From positions 70,891-134,890 of the forward strand of contig CAXXGF010000080.1 in assembly GCA_963677445.2 (NCBI GenBank): 64,000 nt of DNA. The letters are read 5' to 3'. Positions 25,371 to 34,793 of this stretch are shown here, piece by piece. Source of the DNA: G963677445 sp963677445 (GTDB lineage Bacteria; Bacteroidota; Ignavibacteria; Ignavibacteriales; Melioribacteraceae). Every line of letters starts with the position of its first letter. Within the stretch, counting starts at the first letter, position 1. The notes under the pieces are model-generated. The model did no database searches. It was not told where the DNA came from and saw nothing but the letters and a program-made list of their open reading frames with translations. Position numbers and translations under genes: made by a program.

Positions 25371-27923
25371 TCACTTCATCAGCATCATTTTTTTGGTCGA
25401 GCCAAATGACTGGCCGTCAACGCCTGCTGCTTCGATTGAATAGAAATAAACTCCGCTTGAGAATTTTGAGGCGTCAAATTCCGTTTCATGAAGACCAATC
25501 TCAAATTGTCCGTTAACCAGTTCCGCTACCTGCTGACCAACAACGTTGTAAACTTTTACGCTTACTTTTGCCGATACAGGAAGTGCGAATTTGATCTTTG
25601 TAGTCGGATTGAAAGGGTTAGGATAGTTCTGGCCAAGGCTGAACTCTGTCGGTACAAAATCAACTTCAACAGTGTTGCTGTATGCGTATGTCCCGTCAAA
25701 GTCAACCTGTTTCAGTCTGTAGTAATATATACCTGATGTTGCGTGATGATCAACAAAGCTGTAGCTGTGCGCTTCAGCGCTTGTTCCGTTTCCATCTGTA
25801 AATCCAATTGAAGCAAAGCTGACATCGTCTGAGCTTCTTTCAACTTCGAAACCTTTATTGTTGGTTTCTGTTGCTGTTTCCCAGGTAAGTTCAATTTTTT
25901 CGCCTGCTACGTTAGCCGCGAATGTTGTGAATTCAACCGGTATAGGACCTGTGTAAGCGATTGATACATCCAGTGATGTAAGCGACGTGTTGGTAACAAC
26001 AACATCTTTTGTTTCACCATCCATGATAGTTTCACTTACAATTGTTCCGCCGAACGGATCCTGAACTGTCATTTCGATAGTTCCTGATACTTCAGGAATA
26101 GCGATTGTAGCTGTGAATTCAGTTCCTGTTCCGAGCTGCCACTGAATCTTATGTGTAACAGTTCCATTCATGTTGATATCGCCTGCGCGGAAATCATAAA
26201 GTGAAGCCATTGACGCGTCAGGAAGTACCATTCTTGAATCGAAAATACCGGCGGGAGGAGCCGGAGGAAGTTCTGCTTCCATAAGGTCCGCGTCGATACC
26301 ATCTGTTGCGTTAGGATCGATACCAACCATCATGTCATAAGAAGCGTTTCCATCGGTTGCATTTATCGTAATTTCATAAAACGCGTTTGTATTCTCAGCA
26401 TAAACAGGATTTCTCTTAGCGGGCGCCATATTCAAAACCAGCTCCCCTGTCCCGGTTGTTTTCACCCAGTATCCATGACCATAATGTAATTCATCCGAGT
26501 TAATATATCCATCGGAAAATCCAAAAAATCCGCTTGAGATTATACCTTCCGGAATAGAGGCGATATCGGCAGCCGGAATAGCAAAATGCAATGGTCCGAT
26601 AAGATTCCATCCTTCGGCAACTCCGATATTGCCTGAATGAATCTGGCCGCTCATCTCCTGTCCGCCGGCTTCAGAAAATTTAATCCAGTATCCCTCTCCC
26701 ACTTCACCTTTCGAAACAACCTGGTACCCGACGCCGGGAACAACCATAAATGCGCTTGAAGAAGCATCGGGGAAAACCGAGCTGAATGACATATCATCTG
26801 CTTCAACCGGAAGAGACACAAGATTCCACCAGGCTTCAGTCTGCCATTGCATATTCAGTGTTCTCGAAAAATGAATTTCCAGTCTGTTTAACGCGCTGTT
26901 CTCAATTAAAACCTGGCTCACTCCTTTCATATTCAATTCAACTATTCCCGCGCCGAGGGGATCTTTTAAAATAAATTCACCTTCGGGAAGTTGATTCGAA
27001 TTCCATGAAAGCACAAAAGGATATCCATCGGGACCCGGCTGAAAATTCATTGCCCATATAGCGGCGACATCTGCCACATTCCTAAAATCTTTAAGACTTG
27101 CCACGATTGTGTCGGGCAGAATAAAACGGGCGTCAAAAACTCCCGCCGGAGGCGCGGGCGACAGTTCAGCTTCCCCAAGTTCCTGGTCAAGCCCGTCAGT
27201 TGCCGAGCTGTTCATTCCAAACGTAAGATCGACAGAACTTCCCGCGCCGCCGCCATCGGTGAGTGTAATATCCGTCTCAAACTGGTACACGGAACCGCCG
27301 TAATCGGATACAATAATTTCTCCCTGGTAGGGAATTATTCGCTGCCCGTATACAGTCACATTTATATTGCCTTCGGAAGTGGTTGAAACAGGAATTGTGA
27401 CGTTTCCTTCCCCATCAGTAAAAGCAACCGCGTAAAATTTCTCGGATGAAAGACAAACTTTCGCTCTTTCATCAGCCAGGCCAGAATTAAATTCAGCTAC
27501 ATTTATCACAACCTCCTCATATCCGACTCCGATAGTATCAGGATAAGTAACAGTAACTTCTTCCGGAGTGTCCTTCCACACCTGCAGCGCCGGATCACCA
27601 AGAGTCACATAAACCCTGAAATGATATTCAACCCATTGTGCATTTCCAAAAACATTGTACATATACAATTTACCCCTGTTCGCGACCTGCCCCGGGGTAT
27701 CCATCCCTTCCCGGTAAAGTCCCAAATATATGCCTTTATCGATTTTATTATTATAAGTTGTGTGGGTATTCGAAGTCGGCCCGATAAAGGCGCAGCCACC
27801 GCGGGGATCCTCCAGAGTGCCGGTTTGTATCCAGGCTTCTCCCAAACATGTATAAGATGAGTTAAACATGGCAACTCCACAGCCAATACTTGTGACAAAT
27901 GGAAGTTTCAGCCTGTTTGACAA
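25371..27923 (-). CDS. T9SS cargo gene C, C25-like protein (C-terminal part after a frameshift)
   Basis: 850 residues continuing the piece at 27908-29323. It begins in the C25 core (LKLPFVTSIGCGVAM, with the candidate catalytic cysteine, then CLGEAWIQTG). It then carries an Ig-like region, two LPP.PP.G.FD modules, a WQTEAWWNLVSLPV region, an fibronectin-III-like domain and the T9SS sorting domain. From its end to about 26688 the DNA is almost identical to gene A (19571 to about 20888), then similarity drops abruptly, as after gene conversion. The open frame reaches slightly upstream of the listed start. Confidence 0.86.
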   Translation of the reverse strand: MSNRLKLPFVTSIGCGVAMFNSSYTCLGEAWIQTGTLEDPRGGCAFIGPTSNTHTTYNNKIDKGIYLGLYREGMDTPGQVANRGKLYMYNVFGNAQWVEYHFRVYVTLGDPALQVWKDTPEEVTVTYPDTIGVGYEEVVINVAEFNSGLADERAKVCLSSEKFYAVAFTDGEGNVTIPVSTTSEGNINVTVYGQRIIPYQGEIIVSDYGGSVYQFETDITLTDGGGAGSSVDLTFGMNSSATDGLDQELGEAELSPAPPAGVFDARFILPDTIVASLKDFRNVADVAAIWAMNFQPGPDGYPFVLSWNSNQLPEGEFILKDPLGAGIVELNMKGVSQVLIENSALNRLEIHFSRTLNMQWQTEAWWNLVSLPVEADDMSFSSVFPDASSSAFMVVPGVGYQVVSKGEVGEGYWIKFSEAGGQEMSGQIHSGNIGVAEGWNLIGPLHFAIPAADIASIPEGIISSGFFGFSDGYINSDELHYGHGYWVKTTGTGELVLNMAPAKRNPVYAENTNAFYEITINATDGNASYDMMVGIDPNATDGIDADLMEAELPPAPPAGIFDSRMVLPDASMASLYDFRAGDINMNGTVTHKIQWQLGTGTEFTATIAIPEVSGTIEMTVQDPFGGTIVSETIMDGETKDVVVTNTSLTSLDVSIAYTGPIPVEFTTFAANVAGEKIELTWETATETNNKGFEVERSSDDVSFASIGFTDGNGTSAEAHSYSFVDHHATSGIYYYRLKQVDFDGTYAYSNTVEVDFVPTEFSLGQNYPNPFNPTTKIKFALPVSAKVSVKVYNVVGQQVAELVNGQFEIGLHETEFDASKFSSGVYFYSIEAAGVDGQSFGSTKKMMLMK

Positions 27924-29323
27924 ATCATAAACATCATCAACATTAAAATCATAACATGTTGCCGCCCATCCTGTAGTCCAGCCTTCCCCCGGTAATTAAG
28001 AATTCCCCGGCCTTCATCTATTATATCAATTATATCTTGAACATTGGCCGGACAGTGTGATTTGCTCATTACAGTGTCAATATGTGTATAACCGCCATAT
28101 TCATACATCAATTCGGCTGTAAACCTTTTTGTTTCAACTTGCGAAGGATAAGCGTTATTGGAACATACTATCGCCTTCTTTAACCATCCCGAACCATCAA
28201 CCACCGGATTTTTCATGTAATTAAGATATTTATTTATCATGATCTCCAGACGCACGTTTCCCTGGTGTGTAAATCGTCCATACATCATCTCCGGGAAATA
28301 ATCATCACCTTCAAGCTCGACAAAAAAGTTATCGTAAACGAAAGTAAAATCATAGCTGATAAATTTAACCGGAAATCTTCCCTGGTCCCCCATAAACAAA
28401 ACATAGGTTGGAGGATGTTCCCAGGAGGCATAAGCCTCAGAAATATGTTCTTTTATAATCTCGGCTGATCCTGAGTTAGCTCCGATATCGCTGAATTTTG
28501 TAATATGGATTCTTGTTCCCGCCCTGTCCCGCCATTCAGCGTATTGCTGAAAAGTATCATAATATTCATCGGGCATTACCACAAGCATTACATCGTAAGC
28601 GGTCTCTTCACCATTAAATTTTCTTTTAAGCGCACTCTCATAATTAAAAATAAATCCCCTGTAAAGCTGACCGAATGAAGGAGCGATTCCTTTGCTCTTA
28701 ACTGTTTTTGGATTCTTTGCCTGTCCGGAAAGATAATTAACTTTTATTGTCATCTCTTCTGTTACTTCCAGCTCATTAAGTGAAGCGTTGTATTTCACCG
28801 GGTAGGCAGCCACTCTCGCAATCCGGAAATCACGGAAAATTGCCGGATCATCATGTGAAAATGAATAAGAAGGATAAACACCTGAGCTCCTGTAAACTGA
28901 AGCATCTTCCCTGTAAGCCGGCTCGTCAGCTCCTTCCCACCAGCTTTCACGCGCGGGGGGTAAATTTATATTTTCAAATTTGTGCACAGCTCCTTTCTCA
29001 AGCACCTCTATGCTTAAAGCCGCGTCATCAGGGATAGCTAATACCTCCGCCACATATGGCACAGCCGGGTAACCAGGCTCTGCCATAAACTTTTCTGTCA
29101 GCAGATCAACCTGGTGATATTTTTTGTTTTCCGTCACTATTTCTCTCAGAAAAAAACCAGATAATTTTATATTTATTATTGTGGCGTTTTCAGAATCTTC
29201 CAGAATCTTTATTTCCGGTGATATATTCTCCCCGTTATGCCTGTTCAAAGATACCCATTGTGGATAGAATGTTGACGGAATTAAAAGAATAAACAGAAAT
29301 AATAATAAACTTCCCTGTCTCAT
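27908..29323 (-). CDS. T9SS cargo gene C, N-terminal part before a G-tract frameshift
   Basis: 471 residues: signal peptide (MRQGSLLLFLFILLIPSTF), propeptide-like region and the first half of the C25 domain to GRGILNYRG, after which the frame is lost. At 27986-27990 the minus strand has five G where gene A has six (22186-22191); restoring one G gives the expected GEGW reading and joins the next piece. The start at 29323 is chosen over the in-frame ATG at 29335 because GAGGAAACA before it matches gene A. A homopolymer slip can be phase variation, a mutation or a base-calling error. Confidence 0.82.
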   Translation of the reverse strand: MRQGSLLLFLFILLIPSTFYPQWVSLNRHNGENISPEIKILEDSENATIINIKLSGFFLREIVTENKKYHQVDLLTEKFMAEPGYPAVPYVAEVLAIPDDAALSIEVLEKGAVHKFENINLPPARESWWEGADEPAYREDASVYRSSGVYPSYSFSHDDPAIFRDFRIARVAAYPVKYNASLNELEVTEEMTIKVNYLSGQAKNPKTVKSKGIAPSFGQLYRGFIFNYESALKRKFNGEETAYDVMLVVMPDEYYDTFQQYAEWRDRAGTRIHITKFSDIGANSGSAEIIKEHISEAYASWEHPPTYVLFMGDQGRFPVKFISYDFTFVYDNFFVELEGDDYFPEMMYGRFTHQGNVRLEIMINKYLNYMKNPVVDGSGWLKKAIVCSNNAYPSQVETKRFTAELMYEYGGYTHIDTVMSKSHCPANVQDIIDIIDEGRGILNYRGKAGLQDGRQHVMILMLMMFMICQTG

Positions 29324-29556
29324 TTGTTTCCTCATTGTAGTGTGCTTAATGAACTGCAATTTATATTTGTTAATTATTTTTAATCGGTAAAATATATCAA
29401 TGAGAATTATGGAAGATTGGTAAAAATATCCTGGTGTTTTCGAGTTTACTGATATTCCTAACAATAAAATATAGTTCTTTATAAAGAATTTAAAATACGA
29501 ATACAAGAGATAAATGTAAATGGGTAATTTTAAGTTTCCCGGAGAATTCAAAAAAA

Positions 29557-29627
29557 CCTCCCCCATGGGGATTCCTTCGGCACAGGATTTTGAAAACTTC
29601 GTGGCACAGCCATCCCTCCGGGGGAGG
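29557..29627 (-). terminator. terminator of T9SS cargo gene D, with a long inserted loop
   Basis: CCTCCCCC (29557-29564) pairs with GGGGGAGG (29620-29627), but the loop is 55 bases and contains an inner GGGAT/ATCCC pairing and two GGCACAG direct repeats. On the minus strand a run of six T follows. Related hairpins of genes A-C have loops of about 10 bases or fewer. Confidence 0.7.
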
Positions 29628-29661
29628 TTTATCCTAATATTCTATAAATAAAGTCACATTG

Positions 29662-32313
29662 TCACTTCATCAGCATCATTTTTTTGGTCGAGCCAAATGA
29701 CTGCCCGTCAACGCCTGTCGCTTCTATTGTATAGAAATAAACTCCGCTTGAAAATTTGGACGCGTCAAACTCAACTTCATGAAGGCCTGTCTCAAATTGT
29801 CCGTTAATCAGCCCGGCGACCTGCTGACCAACAACGTTGTAAACTTTCACACTTACTTTTGCAGCCACAGGAAGAGCGAATTTTATCTTCGTAGCCGGGT
29901 TGAAGGGGTTTGGATAGTTCTGGCCAAGGCTGAACTCTGTCGGTACAAATTCAACTTCCACAACTTCGCTGTATGCGGAAGTTCCATCAAAATCGACCTG
30001 TTTCAGTCTGTAATAATATGTGCCTGATGTCGCGTGATGATCAACAAAGCTGTAGCTATGCGCTTCAGCGCTTGTTCCGTTTCCATCTGTAAATCCAATT
30101 GAAGCAAAGCTGACATCGTCTGAGCTTCTTTCAACTTCGAAACCTTTATTGTTGGTTTCTGTCGCTGTTTCCCAGGTAAGTTCAATTTTTTCGCCTGCTA
30201 CGTTAGCCGCGAATGTCGTGAATTCAACCGGTATAGGACCTGTGTAAGCGATTGATACATCCAGTGATGTAAGCGACGTGTTGGTAACAACAACATCTTT
30301 TGTTTCACCATCCATGATAGTTTCACTTACAATTGTTCCGCCGAACGGATCCTGAACAGTCATTTCGATAGTTCCCGATACTTCAGGAATAGCGATTGTA
30401 GCTGTGAATTCAGTTCCTGTTCCGAGCTGCCACTGAATCTTATGTGTAACAGTTCCATTCATGTTGATATCGCCTGCGCGGAAATCATAAAGTGAAGTCA
30501 TTGACGCGTCAGGAAGTACCATTCTTGAATCGAAAATACCGGCGGGAGGAGCCGGAGGAAGTTCTGCTTCCATAAGGTCCGCGTCGATACCATCTGTTGC
30601 GTTAGGATCGATACCAACCATCATGTCATAAGAAGCATTACCATCGGTTGCATTGATAGTAATTTCATAAAACGCGGCTGTATTTTCATTGCTCACAGGA
30701 TTTTTCTTTGCGGGCGCCATATTCAAAACCAGCTCTCCTGCTCCGGAAGTTTTAACCCAGTATCCATGTCCGTAATGAAGTTCATCCGCAATTGAATATC
30801 CGCCGGAAAAGCTGAAAAATCCGCTGGAAATAATTCCGGCGGGAACAGAGGAAATGTCATCAGCATTAACAGGGTAATGCATCGGGCCCATCAGATTCCA
30901 CCCTTCTTCAACAGAAATATTCCCTGTGTGCCGGCTTCCGCTTATCGACTGCCCGGCGGCGCTCTCAAATTTCAGCCAGTATCCTTTTCCCACTTCACCC
31001 TGAGAAACAACCTGGTATCCGGCTCCGGGAACAAACATAAAAGCGTTTGAGGAAGCGTCGGGGAAAATTGAACTGAATGACAAATCATCCGCGTCAACCG
31101 GAAGAGAAACGAGGTTCCATCCCGCTTCAGTCTGCCACTGCATATTCATATCACGTGAATAATAAATTTTCAGAGAGGTGATCGCGCTGTTCTCAACTAC
31201 AACCTGACTCACTTCCTTCATATTCACATCAACAATACCCGCGCCGAGGGGATCTTGTAATATAAAATATCCTTCGGAAAGCTGATCGGGATTCCAGCTA
31301 AATTTAAGGGGGTATCCGTCGGCGCCTTGCTGAAACTGTATTGTCCATAGAGCTTCATGTTCCGCCACACTCCTAAGGTCTTTAAGACTCGCGATTGTCT
31401 CTCCCGGAAGAATGAACCTTGTATCAAATACCCCCGCCGGAGGTACAGGAGGTAATTCGGCCTCACCCAAATCCTGATCAAGGCCATCGGTAGCCGAGCT
31501 GTTCATTCCGAATGCAAGAATACCCGAGCTCCCGGCGCCATTTCCATCGGCAACTGTTATATCCGCCTCAAACTGGTAGACAGAGTTACCTGAACCCGAA
31601 ATTATTATCTCTCCTTCGTAAGGAATGATCTTTTGTCCATAGACTGTAACGGTCATAGTATCTTCATAAGTTGTCGTGACCGGAATCGTTACGTTTCCTT
31701 CCCCATCGGTAAGAGCGACAGCATAAAACTCATCTGAAGCGAGGCAAACCTGCGCCCTTTCACTCGCGAGACCGGAATTAAATTCAGCGACATTAATAAC
31801 CACTTCATCATAACCAACCGCTATTGTATCGGGATGAGTTACTGTAACCTTTTCGGGAGTATCTTTCCATACCTGCAGGGCAGGATCACCAAGAGTAACA
31901 TAAATCCTGAAATGATATTCCACCAATTGGGTGTTTCCGAAGACGGTGTACATATATAGTTTTCCACGGTCAGCCACCTGAGCCGGCCTGTCCATTCTTT
32001 CTTTGTAGAGTCCTACATAAATTCCTTTATCAATTTTGTTATTATAAGTTGTATGAGTATTGGAAGTCGGACCGATAAACGCGCACGCCCCCCTCGGAGC
32101 CTCAATTGTTCCTGTCTGTATCCAGGCTTCACCAAAACATGTCTGCCCGGCGTCGAACATACCCACACCGCATCCGATGCTTGTAACAAAAGGAAGTTTC
32201 ATCCCGTTTGACAAATCATATACATCTCCAACGTTAAAATGGGGTAACATGTCGCCGACCATCCTGTAGTTCCAGCCTTCACCTCTGTAATTTAAGAATG
32301 CCCCGCCCTTCAT
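29662..32313 (-). CDS. T9SS cargo gene D, C25-like protein (C-terminal part)
   Basis: 883 residues continuing the piece at 32401-33621 after a run of indels. It holds the end of the C25 domain (YRGEGW at the histidine position, SIGCGVGMFDAGQTCFGEAW with the cysteine), an Ig-like region, two LPP.PP.G.FD modules, a WQTEAGWNLVSLPV region, an fibronectin-III-like domain and the T9SS sorting domain. The gene is a mosaic: its last 330 bases resemble gene B (VAGLINGQFETG), while about 29990-30645 is nearly identical to genes A and C. The first 20 codons listed are unreliable because of nearby indels. Confidence 0.84.
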   Translation of the reverse strand: MKGGAFLNYRGEGWNYRMVGDMLPHFNVGDVYDLSNGMKLPFVTSIGCGVGMFDAGQTCFGEAWIQTGTIEAPRGACAFIGPTSNTHTTYNNKIDKGIYVGLYKERMDRPAQVADRGKLYMYTVFGNTQLVEYHFRIYVTLGDPALQVWKDTPEKVTVTHPDTIAVGYDEVVINVAEFNSGLASERAQVCLASDEFYAVALTDGEGNVTIPVTTTYEDTMTVTVYGQKIIPYEGEIIISGSGNSVYQFEADITVADGNGAGSSGILAFGMNSSATDGLDQDLGEAELPPVPPAGVFDTRFILPGETIASLKDLRSVAEHEALWTIQFQQGADGYPLKFSWNPDQLSEGYFILQDPLGAGIVDVNMKEVSQVVVENSAITSLKIYYSRDMNMQWQTEAGWNLVSLPVDADDLSFSSIFPDASSNAFMFVPGAGYQVVSQGEVGKGYWLKFESAAGQSISGSRHTGNISVEEGWNLMGPMHYPVNADDISSVPAGIISSGFFSFSGGYSIADELHYGHGYWVKTSGAGELVLNMAPAKKNPVSNENTAAFYEITINATDGNASYDMMVGIDPNATDGIDADLMEAELPPAPPAGIFDSRMVLPDASMTSLYDFRAGDINMNGTVTHKIQWQLGTGTEFTATIAIPEVSGTIEMTVQDPFGGTIVSETIMDGETKDVVVTNTSLTSLDVSIAYTGPIPVEFTTFAANVAGEKIELTWETATETNNKGFEVERSSDDVSFASIGFTDGNGTSAEAHSYSFVDHHATSGTYYYRLKQVDFDGTSAYSEVVEVEFVPTEFSLGQNYPNPFNPATKIKFALPVAAKVSVKVYNVVGQQVAGLINGQFETGLHEVEFDASKFSSGVYFYTIEATGVDGQSFGSTKKMMLMK

Positions 32314-32400
32314 TTATCGCGTCCATTACATATTGTACATCCGCCGGACAGGGCCATTTTTACTCATTACCGTATCAATATAATGTATAACCTGCCCTCC

Positions 32401-33621
32401 TCATAACATCACCTTCGCGGTAAATCTTTTTGTCTCAGCCTGCGACGGGTAGGCGTCGTTTGAGCATGTGATAGCCTTATTAAGCCATCCGGAGCCGTCA
32501 ACCACCGGGTCCTGCTGATATAAAAGGAATTTGTTGATCATAATATTCAGTCTTACGTTCCCCTGGTTTGTAAAACGACCGATCATCATTTCGGGGAAAT
32601 AATCATTTCCTTCAAGTTCTACAAAAAAGTTTTCATAAGCAAAGGTATAATCATAAGATATTTCTTTTCTTGGCACAATTCCGTAGTCCCCAACAAGAAG
32701 AATATGGGTCGGGCTATTATCCCAGCCGGTGTAAGCATTGGCGATGTGATCTTTTATAATTTGCGGATCTGTGCTGTTTGCCCCGATCTCGCTGAATTTA
32801 GTAATAAAAATTTGTATCCCCTCTCTGTTCCGCCAATTCGCGTAAACCTGAAAATCATCATAAAAATCATCGGGGGTAATAACCAGCATAATATCATGAG
32901 CCGATTCCTCGCCGTGAAAATTCCTCTGAAGCACACTCTCATAATTCAATAGAAATCCTCTGTAGAGCTGACCGAATGATGGAGCTATGCCTTTGCTTTT
33001 AACAGTTTTGGGATTTTTTGCCCGGCCCGACAGATAATTAACTTTTATTGTCATCTCTTCCGTCACTTCAAGCTCTTTTTTTGCCGCGTTATATTTTACC
33101 GGATAGGCCGCGACCCTCGCAATCCTGAAATCACGGAATATCGCCGGCTCATCATTCGAAACACTATATTCAGGGAAAAGGGAATCTGAACGGTAACCGG
33201 CGCTGTTTTCAACATAAGCAGGTTCCTCAGCTCCTTCCCACCAGCTTTCACGCGCGGGGGCGAGATTTATATTTTCGAACTTGTGAGTCCTGCCTTTACT
33301 AATTACCTCGATTTCAACCGCAGCGTCATCAGGAATCGCGAGAACTGAAGCGACATAAGGAACTTCGGGCATCCCGGCTTCAGTAATAAATATTTCATTC
33401 AACAAGTCAACTTTCTGGTATGTTTTATTTTCAGCGGCAACTTCGGAAAGATAAAAGCCCGATAGTTTGACATTTATTGTTGTGCTGCTTTCACTGTCTT
33501 CAAGGATGGTTACCTTTGGCTCTGAATTAATTTCAGTCGCATTATCCAGGCTTACCCATTGGGAAAATATACTGCTCTGTAACAGCAGAAGAATAGAAAT
33601 TATAAAGATGATTTTTTTCAT
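32401..33621 (-). CDS. T9SS cargo gene D, N-terminal part
   Basis: 406 residues: signal peptide (MKKIIFIISILLLLQSSIFSQ), WVSLDNATEIN, propeptide-like beta region, then the first half of the C25 domain (KGIAPSFGQLYRGFLLNYE, VDGSGWLNKAITCSN) until the frame breaks near 32401. Between 32225 and 32405 comparison with genes A and C shows at least seven small insertions and no deletion. The start at 33621 is preferred over the in-frame ATG at 33663 because GAGG precedes it at good spacing and the signal peptide begins there. Confidence 0.82.
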   Translation of the reverse strand: MKKIIFIISILLLLQSSIFSQWVSLDNATEINSEPKVTILEDSESSTTINVKLSGFYLSEVAAENKTYQKVDLLNEIFITEAGMPEVPYVASVLAIPDDAAVEIEVISKGRTHKFENINLAPARESWWEGAEEPAYVENSAGYRSDSLFPEYSVSNDEPAIFRDFRIARVAAYPVKYNAAKKELEVTEEMTIKVNYLSGRAKNPKTVKSKGIAPSFGQLYRGFLLNYESVLQRNFHGEESAHDIMLVITPDDFYDDFQVYANWRNREGIQIFITKFSEIGANSTDPQIIKDHIANAYTGWDNSPTHILLVGDYGIVPRKEISYDYTFAYENFFVELEGNDYFPEMMIGRFTNQGNVRLNIMINKFLLYQQDPVVDGSGWLNKAITCSNDAYPSQAETKRFTAKVML

Positions 33622-34049
33622 TTGACACTGCCTCGGTATTGTGTTGTGAGTGTGATTAAACATTTTTGTATATGTTATTTGAATTTTAGTCCTAAGTCAC
33701 TGAATCGAATCAAATTAATACAGGAAATTAAGGCCTGAATATTAAAAAAGCAAACAGGAAAATCGGGCGAAGCTTTATTACTTAAAAAATTGGAAGAAAT
33801 CGCATAATATTTTTTCCGGTATTTTTCAGTTGAGCGAGTTATCTCGTCTCTCCTGCTTATAATTTCAATTCATTTGGTAGCGGTTTGATAAATTCCTCAT
33901 ACTTCTGACTCATTAATTCTCCTGGTAATCTTTGAATCCTTTTATGCGTTACGATCCCCTGAGAAAAAATTAAGCTTCATTTTTCAAAAGTTTTTTGGTG
34001 AACGCATTATACCGAAATTTCATATTTGTCGATGACATGACTTATTTCA
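33622..34049. other. intergenic region between cargo gene D and the deleted IS
   Basis: No standard gene is seen. An 18-codon minus-strand open frame at 33857-33913 (MSQKYEEFIKPLPNELKL) has a good AGGAG 5 bases upstream. It could be a leader peptide or the start of a lost gene. Confidence 0.3.
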
Positions 34050-34607
34050 GGTCTACTGAATTTATGCAAAGCTAAATTTGCCTGTAATAGCAGTGTGGTT
34101 CATTATTTGTCTGATATTTTCTAATATTGTTCTCATAAATAGTGATTTCATAATTCTTATAATGTATTTTGGTAACGACTAAAATAAATTGTCCATTATT
34201 TTTACATAACGGACAATGTTCATCACAAAAAAGATTGCTCCTATCCAACTTTCAGATGTATCTTGTCTCCTCGCCCCTATTTCACCCAGCCCGTATCCGT
34301 TCCTTCCCTGTCCGAACTTTCCTTCTATTTCGGAGCGTTTGGCATTATCCTTTCTCCTTCTTTGCTTTTCTTCCTCCAGCTCTTCCCATGGCATTAGTTA
34401 TGATCATTTTATCCATCGGTTCTCAGGGTCCAATTCTGCTTCAAATGGGCATTGAAACTCAAATATTTCTATCTGTTTTGTGCTTTCTATTTTTATTATA
34501 AGTGCAAGCTTTTTTATTGCATAAAATTAATTTCCTTGCGCTTTCGCCACTTTATATCCCCCTATTTTATTTTGTTACAATAACTTATCACTTTTTCAGT
34601 ACGCCCT
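34050..34607. mobile_element. internally deleted IS5/IS1182-like element (MITE-like)
   Basis: About 560 bases keep both ends of the full element at 17460-19120 in the same orientation, but about 1.1 kb of the transposase gene is missing. The remaining frame (34179-34394) joins the N-terminal MPWEELEE directly to the C-terminal EEEKQRRRKDNAKRSE. The junction falls in a short CTTCC-CCAGCT-like similarity. It cannot make transposase but could be mobilised in trans. Confidence 0.9.
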
Positions 34608-34740
34608 AATTAGTTGTTTTTCTTGCCAGGGGTCAGAAGTTTTGAATTTAATGATATTGACCTGAGGATGGGAAGAACACATCGCTGAATAAGATCATCA
34701 CGAAATGATATAAAACAATTTAATCGGGCTGCAAAAAAAA

Positions 34741-34760
34741 GGACAGGCTAAAACCTGTCC
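34741..34760 (-). terminator. Rho-independent terminator after lpd
   Basis: GGACAGG/CCTGTCC stem with a 6-base loop; on the minus strand eight T follow. Confidence 0.9.
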
Positions 34761-34793
34761 TTAAATTTATAATCCACCATTCATAATTCACAA

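Noticed and set aside
29324..29566. Long N-terminal extension of cargo gene C
   Set aside because: It precedes the signal peptide and has no counterpart in genes A and D; the frame is open by chance.
17460..34607. Classical composite transposon carrying the cargo genes
   Set aside because: The right copy is internally deleted and no target duplication flanks the whole unit; only recombination between direct copies is supported.
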